Assembly (NCBI GenBank): GCA_034432855.1 | Contig: DAOUBA010000096.1 | Span: forward strand, 1-26,199 | Source of the DNA: DAOUBA01 sp034432855 | Lineage (GTDB): Bacteria; Chloroflexota; Anaerolineae; B4-G1 | Direction: 5' to 3' | Length of the DNA: 26,199 nucleotides | Shown: positions 6,602 to 13,830 of the stretch, in pieces | Layout of the letters: each line of letters opens with the position of its first letter | How positions within the stretch are numbered: the stretch's first letter is position 1 | Made by a program: the position numbers and the translations under genes | The notes under the pieces: model-generated | Databases searched by the model: none | What the model was told of the DNA's origin: nothing | What the model saw: only the letters and a program-made list of their open reading frames with translations

Positions 6602-8494
6602 ATGCGCTGTCCTGAATGCCGAACCAGGGTCCCCGACGACCTACTGCTCTGCCCCGAATGTGGCGCCACCGTGGCAGAGACGCGGCCCATAAAACGTTCC
6701 CGGAAGGCGCGGCGCCAAATTGAGCCGGTACAGATACCGGTCGAGTTGGAAGGGCCTACACGCTGGCAGCGCCTGCGCCCACGCCTGCTTCGCTTCGTCC
6801 TGGGATTCTTCGGCGTACTGCTGATCCTGACGCTGGTGATAGCGGGAGCCATCTACGGCGGCATCTACCAGGGGGAGCGCGACCGGGAACGGCAACGCCA
6901 GGCTTTGGCCGAGCAGCACTACCAGGCCGGTCTGGCGCGGCTCGACGCCGGCGAGTTCGAACTTGCCATAGCCGAGTTCGAGTTCGTGCTGCGATTGAAC
7001 CCCGATCCTACCCTGGCCCAACTTGCTCGGCAGGGCATTGACGAGGCCGAGGCCCAGGCCCAGGCGCACATCGCTTCGCGCCCCACGCCTACTTCAGAGA
7101 CTCGAGAGAACATCGTAAAAGACCTGTATCGGCAGGCCGTGGAGCGCTACGAGGCTCAGAAGTGGGAAGAGGCAGCGGCCAAGTTTTCTCAACTGCGTGC
7201 CCTGGATCCGACCTATCAGGCCGAGTCGGTCGAAGAGATGCTTTTCAACAGCCTCTATAATGCCGGCATGGCGCTTCTTGAAGAGGGACGCTTCGAGAAG
7301 GGCATTTCTTATCTCGACCAAGCCGTAGCGTTGCGCCCGCTGGATGAAGGGGCCTTGACCCAGCGCAGCCTGGCGGTCAAGTATATGACCGCGCTGGACT
7401 ACTGGGGGGTAGATTGGCAACGGTGTATCGAGCATTTCGAGCAACTCTACACCACTGCCCCCAACTACCACGACGTTTTCCGCCGGCTCTATCAGGCGCA
7501 CGTCAAATACGGCGACCTTTGGTATGAGCAGGGAGAGATGTGCCCGGCCGAGAAGCAGTACACACTCGCCCTGCGACTGATGAACACTCCGGCGATTGAG
7601 GAAAAGCGCGCCGCGGCCGAACAGGTCTGCCTGATCGCCACGCCTACCCCTATCGCTGCGCTCGCAGGAGCACAGACCATCACGTTGAGCGAGTTACCGC
7701 CGGGCTTTACCACCGGGCGACTGGCTTACCCGGTCTACAACACACAAAGCGGCTTCTACGACGTGTATGCCCTCTTCGTAGATGGGCGTATGGTGCGGAT
7801 GGCCGCTGGCGCCGATCAGCCTTCCTGGATGGGGGCGAGTGGAGCATTGGGTTACCGCAATTTGACTGCTGGCGGCCTCTCACTCCTGTGGGCAGGGGAG
7901 GTCACACCGCGCCGGTTGATTGCGACTGCTGGTGCCTCGTGGCCCACCTTCTCACCCGACGGCACTCGTGTAGCCTACGCTGTACAGGATGCCGGCGGCA
8001 CCTGGCAGATCTACATCGCGCCGCTGGCCGGCTCGGCCGAGCCGACCCGGCACGCCCAGGGGAGGAATCCGGCGTGGGGCCCCAACGGCTGGCTGGCGTG
8101 GACAGGCTGTGAGGCCAGTGGAGCCTGCGGCATCTTCCTGGACAATCCTGACGATGACCAACAGCCGATGCGCCTGAGCGCCAGTATCAACGACATTGGG
8201 CTTAACTGGTCACCAGACGGTGGAAATCTGGCCTACATGTCCAACCACACCGGCAACTGGGAGGTCTACCTGGTGAGCACCACCGGTGGCTTTGTGCAAC
8301 TCACCAATGATCCGGCCCATGACGGCCTGCCGGTTTGGGCTCCCGATGGCTCTGGTTTGGCCTTCGTCTCCAACCGCGACGGTCTGTGGGCGATCTACCT
8401 GATGGGCCCGAACGGTGAGAACCCACACAAGGCCATTATCCTGGGCCCCAGCCTTCCCGATTGGACGTCGCAGCGGCTTTCGTGGGCACCATAG
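6602..8494 (+). CDS. Zinc-ribbon, membrane-anchored TPR and PD40 propeller protein
   Basis: A 630-residue multidomain protein. Residues 1-20 form a zinc ribbon (C3, C6, C17, C20). A single transmembrane helix lies at about 63-88, probably placing the N-terminus inside and the rest outside. TPR-like helical pairs fill about 100-350 (for example AIAEFEFVLRLNP). The C-terminal part (about 370-630) holds PD40/TolB-like propeller blades with repeated W-S/A-PDG motifs, such as NWSPDGGNLAYMSN and VWAPDGSGLAFVSN. The likely role is extracytoplasmic sensing or scaffolding; the ligand is unknown. The start has a GAGGAG site 6 bp upstream and a good promoter at 6535-6563. A second, shorter propeller protein lies beyond the tRNA cluster. 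Confidence 0.85.
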   Translation: MRCPECRTRVPDDLLLCPECGATVAETRPIKRSRKARRQIEPVQIPVELEGPTRWQRLRPRLLRFVLGFFGVLLILTLVIAGAIYGGIYQGERDRERQRQALAEQHYQAGLARLDAGEFELAIAEFEFVLRLNPDPTLAQLARQGIDEAEAQAQAHIASRPTPTSETRENIVKDLYRQAVERYEAQKWEEAAAKFSQLRALDPTYQAESVEEMLFNSLYNAGMALLEEGRFEKGISYLDQAVALRPLDEGALTQRSLAVKYMTALDYWGVDWQRCIEHFEQLYTTAPNYHDVFRRLYQAHVKYGDLWYEQGEMCPAEKQYTLALRLMNTPAIEEKRAAAEQVCLIATPTPIAALAGAQTITLSELPPGFTTGRLAYPVYNTQSGFYDVYALFVDGRMVRMAAGADQPSWMGASGALGYRNLTAGGLSLLWAGEVTPRRLIATAGASWPTFSPDGTRVAYAVQDAGGTWQIYIAPLAGSAEPTRHAQGRNPAWGPNGWLAWTGCEASGACGIFLDNPDDDQQPMRLSASINDIGLNWSPDGGNLAYMSNHTGNWEVYLVSTTGGFVQLTNDPAHDGLPVWAPDGSGLAFVSNRDGLWAIYLMGPNGENPHKAIILGPSLPDWTSQRLSWAP

Positions 8495-8526
8495 GTGAGA
8501 TCTTGCTCAAAGTCAGCGACGCAGCC

Positions 8527-8555
8527 TTGACGGGAAACCCCAAAGGCGGTATACT
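8527..8555 (+). promoter_or_regulatory. tRNA promoter
   Basis: TTGACG (8527-8532), 17-bp spacer, TATACT (8550-8555). It sits 14 bp before the first base of tRNA-Pro. Near-consensus in both hexamers. Confidence 0.8.
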
Positions 8556-8569
8556 TACGCATGGGTGGG

Positions 8570-8643
8570 CGGGGCATAGCTCAGTAGGCTAGAGCGCGCG
8601 GTTTGGGACCGCGAGGTCGCCGGTTCAAGTCCGGCTGCCCCGA
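8570..8643 (+). tRNA. tRNA-Pro (anticodon TGG)
   Basis: The acceptor arm CGGGGCA (8570-8576) pairs with TGCCCCG (8636-8642), with discriminator A at 8643. The anticodon stem CGCGG/CCGCG encloses loop TTTGGGA, giving anticodon TGG. The T-arm contains GGTTCAAGTCC. CCA is not encoded. Confidence 0.95.
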
Positions 8644-8673
8644 CTGATACGGTAGGAGCCGGCGGCTGTTTAC

Positions 8674-9417
8674 ATGAAGGACCATCCAGCGGACAGCCGG
8701 GAGCGTGCTGTTACACTCCGACGTCAGGGGTACTCTTATAGCCTGATTGCAGAGAAACTGGGGGTGCCCAAAAGCACGTTGAGCGACTGGCTACGGGATA
8801 TTCCATTTGAACCGAACCAGGAAACATTAGCGCGCATCAGACGTGGCCCGCTCAAGAGCGGCGAAACTCACCGCTTGAAGCGACAGCAGCAAATGGAGCA
8901 GATGGCCGTTCTGGCCAGGGAGGAACTTGGTAACATCGAACAGCGAGACCGCTTGATCGCAGGGATTGCACTATACTGGGCAGATGGTACCAAGTCCAAC
9001 GAAGACGTTCGCTTTACCAACTCCGATCCGCAGCAAGTCCGGTTCATGATGAACTGGTTTCGCGAGTGTTGTGGTGTGCCGGATGAATGCTTTCGCATCG
9101 GTTTACACCTATACCCGGATATTGACCCCGACGAGGCTATTCAGTATTGGGCGGAGATAACAGGATTGCCGCCAGAGCAGTTCTACCGGCCGCAGGTTGA
9201 CCGTCGTTTGAATAAGCGCCAGAAGAAACACGGGCAGTTGCCTTTCGGCACAGTTCAAATCCGCGTAGTGGGAGGAAGAAAATACGGTAAGGCTTTCCAC
9301 CGCAAAATCATGGGGTGGATCGCAGCATTACCAGAACTAGCGGGGGTAATTCAATTGGTAGAATGCCACCCTTCCAAGGTGGAGGCTGCGGGTTCGATTC
9401 CCGTCCCCCGCTCCTGA
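8674..9417 (+). CDS. HTH / LAGLIDADG-like endonuclease-family protein, fused in frame to tRNA-Gly
   Basis: A 247-residue frame between tRNA-Pro and tRNA-Gly. Residues 9-41 form a resolvase-type helix-turn-helix (SLIAEKLGVPKSTLSDWL). Residues about 93-110 (LIAGIALYWADGTKS) resemble a single LAGLIDADG motif and are followed by FTNSDPQQVRFM and a QIRVVGG strand, as in small homing-endonuclease-like proteins common in Chloroflexota and candidate phyla. The last 25 residues (about 223-247) are encoded by tRNA-Gly itself, and the stop lies 3 bp past the tRNA, so the native stop appears to be missing. No good ribosome binding site precedes ATG 8674. A selfish freestanding homing gene is plausible; a HTH regulator is the alternative. 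Confidence 0.65.
   Translation: MKDHPADSRERAVTLRRQGYSYSLIAEKLGVPKSTLSDWLRDIPFEPNQETLARIRRGPLKSGETHRLKRQQQMEQMAVLAREELGNIEQRDRLIAGIALYWADGTKSNEDVRFTNSDPQQVRFMMNWFRECCGVPDECFRIGLHLYPDIDPDEAIQYWAEITGLPPEQFYRPQVDRRLNKRQKKHGQLPFGTVQIRVVGGRKYGKAFHRKIMGWIAALPELAGVIQLVECHPSKVEAAGSIPVPRS
9340..9412 (+). tRNA. tRNA-Gly (anticodon TCC)
   Basis: GCGGGGG (9340-9346) pairs with CCCCCGC (9405-9411), discriminator T at 9412. The anticodon stem CCACC/GGTGG encloses loop CTTCCAA, anticodon TCC. The T-arm contains GGTTCGATTCC. The gene lies wholly inside the 3' end of the HTH/LAGLIDADG-like frame. Confidence 0.95.
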
Positions 9418-9442
9418 GCATGTTCCTTTCCAAATCGTTATT

Positions 9443-9515
9443 GGGCCCATAGCTCAGCGGTTAGAGCAGCCGGCTCATAACCGGTCGGTCCGAGGTTCGA
9501 ATCCTCGTGGGCCCA
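9443..9515 (+). tRNA. tRNA-Met (anticodon CAT)
   Basis: GGGCCCA (9443-9449) pairs with TGGGCCC (9508-9514), discriminator A at 9515. The anticodon loop is CTCATAA, anticodon CAT. The T-arm contains GGTTCGAATCC. It lacks the C1-A72 mismatch and the GGG/CCC anticodon-stem pairs of initiator tRNA, so it is an elongator-type tRNA. A lysidine-modified tRNA-Ile(CAT) cannot be excluded by eye. Confidence 0.9.
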
Positions 9516-9680
9516 CTTGCCGGGGCAAGGCACGACACCTTGTCCGGTATGCACGCCTTACCACATGAACGGTTCATTTTCCGGATGAAATTGGTTTACA
9601 CTTTCGCGGCCTCGAAAATCGCATTCTGGAACTCTTTACGATAACGGCTCTGTTGGCCCCCATCCTCCATCCCCCATCCC

Positions 9681-9700
9681 CCCCTTCCCCAGGGAAGGGG
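9681..9700 (+). terminator. Hairpin followed by a T-run (possible terminator)
   Basis: CCCCTTCCC (9681-9689) pairs with GGGAAGGGG (9692-9700) around a 2-base loop. GGACTTTTT follows, so the shape fits an intrinsic terminator for the tRNA cluster, though the T-run starts 4 bases after the stem and the hairpin may instead belong to a repeat element. Confidence 0.45.
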
Positions 9701-9710
9701 GGACTTTTTC

Positions 9711-9746
9711 GCCCCCTTCTCCCCCGCAAGCGGGGGAGAAGGGGGC
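9711..9746. repeat. Perfect 17-bp-stem palindrome
   Basis: GCCCCCTTCTCCCCCGC (9711-9727) and GCGGGGGAGAAGGGGGC (9730-9746) are perfect inverted copies around AA. It immediately follows the terminator-like hairpin. The form suggests a REP/MITE-like mobile palindrome. Confidence 0.9.
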
Positions 9747-9888
9747 CGGGAGGATAAGGGGCAGCAGCGGCAAAGTTTAAACACATTATGAACCATCCCC
9801 TTACCACATTGGCGCACAAGGCGCTGCAGACCCGGTCTCCCAGAACTCGAGACCTATTTTTGTAGCAGCCCTGCCTCCCGCGGCGGGC

Positions 9889-9916
9889 TTGACAAGCGAC
9901 CTGAGCGACATATACT
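9889..9916 (+). promoter_or_regulatory. Strong promoter implying a leaderless mRNA
   Basis: A perfect TTGACA (9889-9894), a 16-bp spacer and TATACT (9911-9916). Transcription should begin about 7 bp after the -10, at or next to the GTG at 9924 that opens the following long reading frame. No Shine-Dalgarno sequence lies between them. Confidence 0.8.
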
Positions 9917-9923
9917 TGGCAGC

Positions 9924-11870
9924 GTGGACGAGCGCGAGAACAGCGGAACCCAACGACAGGGAGAAGCGTCCCGCCCTTTCTGGAGCCGCGTCGCCCTCGC
10001 GGGGCGCTGGCTTCTCAGGCCGAACGAGGTCGGCAAGCCCGTCGTCCTGCAGCCAACTGGCGTGCGGCTGCTGGCGCTGCTAGTGCTGGGCAACCTGATC
10101 GCGCTGATCTTGCTGGGGATGGGGCTGTATCAGGCCACCAGGACCCCGCCGATTGTCATCGAGGTGACCCGGCTGGCTGTTGTTGCCACCATTATTCCCG
10201 GGCCCTCTCCCACCCCAGGCCCCTCGCCTACCCCGTTGGGCAGCGGCGGAGCCATCGCCTTCACTCTGCGGCGCAACGGCAACGCCGACATCTATGTCCT
10301 CAACCAGGCTGACCTGCAACTGGTGAGGCTGACCGATGATCCGGCCGAGGATCGCGAACCGTCCTGGTCACCCGACGGCAGCGCCATTGCTTTCGCCTCG
10401 AACCGCGCCCGCAACTGGGACATCTACCTGCTCGACCTGGTCAGTGGAACGTTCATCCGCCTGACCCGCGACCCCGGCTTCGACGGTAACCCCAGTTGGT
10501 CGCCCGACGGCCAATACATCGCCTTCGAGTCCTACCGCGACGGCAATCTCGACATCTACGTGATGAGCACGAGCGGTGGACAGGTACGACGCATCACCCA
10601 TGACCCAGCCCCCGACTATGAGCCGACCTGGTCACCCGACAGCCGCGCCATCGCGTTCACCTCGCTGCGCGACGGCAACAAGGACATCTACCTGCGTGTG
10701 CTGAACAGAGCGAATGAGATCAACCTCACCAACAGTCCCGATGTGAATGAATATGACCCGGCGTGGTCCCCCGACGGCGCACGGCTGGCCTACGTCAGCG
10801 GGCCGCGGGGCAATCCCGCGATCCAGGTCGCCGTGTTCAACCGGGACACACTGACGCTCGATCAAGGCCAGACCGAACTATTCGGGACGGGTCTTTCTCC
10901 CACCTGGGCCCCTGATGGGCAGAGTCTCATCTACACCTACGAACGGGGCGAGCGTAGCCACCTCGTCGCCGCCAGCGTCGCCGGCTGGGCGCTATTCCAC
11001 GAGGTCTACAGCCTCGATAGCCTGCCGGATGATCTGGTCTGGACAGACGTGGCGCTCTCCCCACGCGTCGTGGCCCGCGCCCAGGCCGAAGGAAGGGACA
11101 TCGAGGCGCGCTCTCTCTATGCGGAACTGGTACAGCCGACGCCCGTCTCCGGCCCGCCCTATCGCTTGCTGCCACTCTCCGGCGTGCGCGTTCTGAGGGG
11201 CGAGACGGAGGCGCAGACCGAGACGGTTGTGACGGAGACAATCGCGACAGAGACGGCTACACCGCAAGAGGCCGTGCTCTCCGACCGGGTGAACGAGAGT
11301 TTCGCCGCGTTGCGCCAGCGCGCGATCGCGGAGGCGGGTTGGGATTACCTGGGCACGCTCGGTAGTGCCCGGCTGCCCATAGATTACGTCCCGCCTACGG
11401 GCCACTCGCGCATGAACTGGCATCTCTGCGGCCGGGCGATTGGGCTGGACCAGCAGCCTTATGAGAGCAACCCGCCGCAGGTCGAACTGGTGCGCGAGGA
11501 CGCGGGCAACGTGACGTATTGGCGCGTCTACCTGCGGACTGCCCGGCAGGACGGCAGCATGGGCGAGCCGCTGCGGGACGCGACGTGGGACCTGAACGCC
11601 CGCGAACAGGGCGGGCGCGCCGCAGTGGAAGGCGGCGCACTCAAGAAGCAAGTCCCCGCCGGTTACTACCTGGACTTTACTGCGCTCGCCAGCGAATACG
11701 GCTGGGAACGGCTGCCCTCACTCTGGCGCTGGCGTTACTTCTGGCCCGACATCCGCTGGTGGGAGTATCAAAAGACCGGCGGGTTGAACTGGTGGGAATG
11801 CATGCTGGAGGTCTTTGAGCCGAAAGAGATCGAGGCCGTCTTTGGGCCCGTTCCGGCTGGCAGGGATTGA
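9924..11870 (+). CDS. Membrane-anchored PD40/TolB-like propeller protein
   Basis: A 648-residue protein. A cytoplasmic N-terminus is followed by one transmembrane helix (about 48-69), a Pro/Ser/Thr linker (PGPSPTPGPSPTP, 92-104) and at least five PD40 blades (about 107-345) with repeated W-S-PDG and D-I-Y motifs, for example PSWSPDGQYIAFES. A C-terminal region (about 410-648) contains a conserved-looking Trp/Tyr-rich part (SRMNWHLCGRAIGLDQQPYE) that I do not recognise beyond its recurrence in related proteins. It probably acts outside the membrane. The start is GTG 9924, chosen because it coincides with the predicted transcription start. The next gene starts 2 bp after this stop, so the two may be co-expressed. 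Confidence 0.83.
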   Translation: MDERENSGTQRQGEASRPFWSRVALAGRWLLRPNEVGKPVVLQPTGVRLLALLVLGNLIALILLGMGLYQATRTPPIVIEVTRLAVVATIIPGPSPTPGPSPTPLGSGGAIAFTLRRNGNADIYVLNQADLQLVRLTDDPAEDREPSWSPDGSAIAFASNRARNWDIYLLDLVSGTFIRLTRDPGFDGNPSWSPDGQYIAFESYRDGNLDIYVMSTSGGQVRRITHDPAPDYEPTWSPDSRAIAFTSLRDGNKDIYLRVLNRANEINLTNSPDVNEYDPAWSPDGARLAYVSGPRGNPAIQVAVFNRDTLTLDQGQTELFGTGLSPTWAPDGQSLIYTYERGERSHLVAASVAGWALFHEVYSLDSLPDDLVWTDVALSPRVVARAQAEGRDIEARSLYAELVQPTPVSGPPYRLLPLSGVRVLRGETEAQTETVVTETIATETATPQEAVLSDRVNESFAALRQRAIAEAGWDYLGTLGSARLPIDYVPPTGHSRMNWHLCGRAIGLDQQPYESNPPQVELVREDAGNVTYWRVYLRTARQDGSMGEPLRDATWDLNAREQGGRAAVEGGALKKQVPAGYYLDFTALASEYGWERLPSLWRWRYFWPDIRWWEYQKTGGLNWWECMLEVFEPKEIEAVFGPVPAGRD

Positions 11871-11871
11871 C

Positions 11872-12408
11872 GTGACGGCGCGCATCGTCATTCTGACCGG
11901 TGAGCGGGGCGTGGGCAAGAGCACCGTCTGCCACGAGACCGTCATCCTGGCGCAAGGCAAAGGATACACCTGCGGCGGTCTCATCACCATAAGCCGCCCC
12001 GACGGCGCACGGGACGTGCTCGACGTGCGGAACGGCGATACGCGCCGGCTGACTCTGCCACCCGATGAGGAACCGGCCGTGATCCAGGGCCGCTTCCGCT
12101 TCGATCCCGCGACCCTGGCCTGGGGGAACGAGGTGCTGGCTCGCGCCACGCCATGCCACCTGCTCGTGGTAGACGAACTGGGGCCGCTGGAAATGGAATC
12201 CGGGGCAGGCTGGGCGAAGGCCTTCGTCGCTTTACATGGCAGCAATTTTGCACTGGCGCTGGTCGTCGTACGCCCGGAGTTGTTGGCGCCGATGCAGGTG
12301 CGGCTGCCCCCCGGCGCGACAACCGTCCTCACCGTGACCCCCGACAACCGCGACGCCCTGCCGGCCCTGCTCCTGGCGATGTTGGAAAAGGAGTGCGACA
12401 GGAAGTGA
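11872..12408 (+). CDS. THEP1-type nucleoside-triphosphatase
   Basis: A 178-residue P-loop NTPase of the THEP1/NTPase_1 family. Walker A is GERGVGKS (10-17) and Walker B is LLVVDELGPLE (97-107), including the family's DE-x-GP-x-E pattern. The size agrees with the family (about 180 residues). The start is GTG 11872, with AGGGA 5-6 bp upstream, rather than an ATG at 11815 inside the previous gene. Members hydrolyse NTPs in vitro; the cellular role is not settled. Its stop overlaps the following GTG start by 4 bp (GTGA). Confidence 0.85.
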   Translation: MTARIVILTGERGVGKSTVCHETVILAQGKGYTCGGLITISRPDGARDVLDVRNGDTRRLTLPPDEEPAVIQGRFRFDPATLAWGNEVLARATPCHLLVVDELGPLEMESGAGWAKAFVALHGSNFALALVVVRPELLAPMQVRLPPGATTVLTVTPDNRDALPALLLAMLEKECDRK

Positions 12409-13052
12409 GAGCATCAATCCTGGTGATCGAGGACGATCCTCTGACTGCGCACCTACTGCAGATCCTGCTGGAACGCGAGAGATACCAGGCCCTCATCGCC
12501 TCGAACGGGATCGAGGGATTGGAGATTGCTTGGAACCGGCCTGTAGACCTGATCCTCCTCGACCTGATGCTGCCGGGGATGGATGGCTTCGAGGTGCTCA
12601 ACCGGCTGCGCGGCGACCCGCGGACGATGAATGTGCCGATAGTGATTCTGTCGGTCAAATCACAGCACACCGACAGACAGGCTGCAGCCAGACTTGGAGC
12701 CGACGCCTACCTGGTCAAACCATACCACCAGGCCGATTTGTTGGCTACGGTGGACGCGCTGTTGCAGGGCAGGGCAATGGAGGCGGAGAAGCACGGTACT
12801 TGTGTGACGGTGGCGGGATCATACAGGGAAGAAACTGCCCGCGTCGTGCTGTACACCGGATTGGCCCTGACCGGTAAGGGTGAAGCGCCCATCGTGGTAG
12901 ACCTCCATCCCCGCTCGACCCTGTACTCTTCTTTGCTGGGGACGCCACCCCGCCCATCTCCGATCTCGCTGGCCGATCCAGAGAGGGGGAGCCAACTGAT
13001 CCGTCTGGCCATCCAGCATTGGAGCGGCCTGCGAATCCTTGACGCGCTGTAA
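12405..13052 (+). CDS. Response regulator with N-terminal half of a CpaE/MinD-like domain
   Basis: A 215-residue product. Residues 1-120 are a complete receiver domain: acidic pocket D10/D11, phospho-acceptor D53 (LLDLMLPGMDG), S83 and K105 (YLVKPY). From about 130 it resembles the start of the CpaE-type ATPase domain (TCVTVAGSYREETARVVLYT, then VVDLHPRSTLYSSLLG and HWSGLRILDAL). The P-loop Lys/Gly-rich motif is replaced by AGSYREETA, so ATP binding is doubtful. Translation ends at TAA 13050-13052, but the same frame continues the domain beyond it. Start GTG 12405, overlapping the THEP1 stop. Chloroflexota CpaE-like proteins with receiver domains often act in pilus or polar localisation; no partner genes are visible. 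Confidence 0.8.
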   Translation: MRASILVIEDDPLTAHLLQILLERERYQALIASNGIEGLEIAWNRPVDLILLDLMLPGMDGFEVLNRLRGDPRTMNVPIVILSVKSQHTDRQAAARLGADAYLVKPYHQADLLATVDALLQGRAMEAEKHGTCVTVAGSYREETARVVLYTGLALTGKGEAPIVVDLHPRSTLYSSLLGTPPRPSPISLADPERGSQLIRLAIQHWSGLRILDAL

Positions 13053-13073
13053 GGACGAGAGAAGGGAGGACAC

Positions 13074-13442
13074 ATTGCCCACAAGGACCTGCAGCCGCTG
13101 CTGGACGCACTGTTGAGTGCAGGCACATTTATCCTGGCTGACCTGCCCCTCTACTATTCGACCGAAGTGGTATGCGAGGTAGCCCGCCGCTGCGCTCAAG
13201 TGCTCCTGATCACACACGGTGACCCAGATTCACGGAGACGCACTCACGCGGCGCTGGCGATGATCCGACGAAGTGGAGTGAGTAAGGAGCGGATCGGTGT
13301 CGTGGGTGTCGGTCCCGTGACAGTAGAGGACTTGTCCGAATTCAGCCCGCTGATCACGTGTCTGCTCCCGCTGGGTGCCGGGCCGGACCACCCGGCCTTT
13401 CAAGAATTGGCCGGGCGGCTACAAGAGACGGTGTGTTCCTGA
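13074..13442 (+). CDS. C-terminal half of the CpaE/MinD-like domain, separated by an in-frame stop
   Basis: This segment is in exactly the same frame as the preceding response regulator and continues its domain: HKDLQPLLDALLSAGTFILADLPLY corresponds to the CpaE LLDALR..YDYVVVDLP strand, followed by QVLLITHGDPDSRRRTHAAL and a final LITCLLPLG. Only the TAA at 13050 divides the two. A clear Shine-Dalgarno (GGGAGG, 13064-13069) lies 4 bp before an in-frame ATT at 13074; the first conventional in-frame start is TTG 13113, which would remove the first strand. It may therefore be re-initiated as a separate subunit, or be the dead end of a nonsense mutant. Confidence 0.6.
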   Translation: MAHKDLQPLLDALLSAGTFILADLPLYYSTEVVCEVARRCAQVLLITHGDPDSRRRTHAALAMIRRSGVSKERIGVVGVGPVTVEDLSEFSPLITCLLPLGAGPDHPAFQELAGRLQETVCS

Positions 13443-13478
13443 CGGGTAGGAGAAATCTGCAGGGACCACCGGCACGAT

Positions 13479-13824
13479 CTAGGCGCGCGGCAGCGCCTCC
13501 GGTCGCTTGTAGACGTACACGCCGGACTGTTCGGCCAGCAAGAAGCGGGTAGAAGAGCGCTGGCTGGGGGTTGGCAATGAACGACGAGCCGAAAAAGAGG
13601 GCGGGGTTCCACAGGGGCAGGTGGCCCTGCCTGAGCGCGTCGCTGGCGAAGCGCAGCCAGGGGAGGAACATGTTAGCGAGGTCGTTGCCAGCGACAATGC
13701 GATCAGAGGAGAGCCACAGCAGGTCCCAATAGAACAGTACACAAAAGAGCGCCAGGGCCAGCACAGGCCATACGTTGTGCCACAAATCGGTCGCCCATCG
13801 CTTGGAATTGGCGAAGGCACACAT
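13479..13824 (-). pseudogene. YfhO-like membrane protein remnant with internal deletion
   Basis: From ATG 13824 (minus) the frame encodes one hydrophobic helix (about residues 16-38) and then LANMFLPWLRFASDALRQGH and PLWNPALFFGSSFIANPQPALFYP. This is the N-terminal signature of large (700-900 residue) YfhO-type membrane proteins. After FYP the similarity jumps, in another frame, to AEQSGVYVYKRPEALPRA, ending at 13479, which resembles a far C-terminal segment of the same family (V-Y-E-N-P-x-ALPRA). The middle, several hundred codons, is gone. The gene is a deletion remnant. It lies just downstream of sat-cysC on the opposite side from the transcribed CpaE-like gene. Confidence 0.7.
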
Positions 13825-13830
13825 TATCCA

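Larger units (their letters stand above)
9516..9888. other. Gene-free, repeat-rich gap after the tRNA cluster
   Basis: I see no credible gene in this stretch. It contains the small palindrome ATGAAC-G-GTTCAT (9565-9577), two strong hairpins (9681-9700 and 9711-9746) and a run of CCCCCATCC-type repeats (about 9657-9680). The phrase CCTTACCACAT occurs twice, near 9556 and 9800. The last part leads into the promoter at 9889. Confidence 0.7.

Noticed and set aside
9574..9819. Minus-strand frames of 73-81 codons in the tRNA-downstream gap
   Set aside because: Their sequence is mostly translated palindrome (Pro/Gly/Arg-rich) without similarity or ribosome binding sites.
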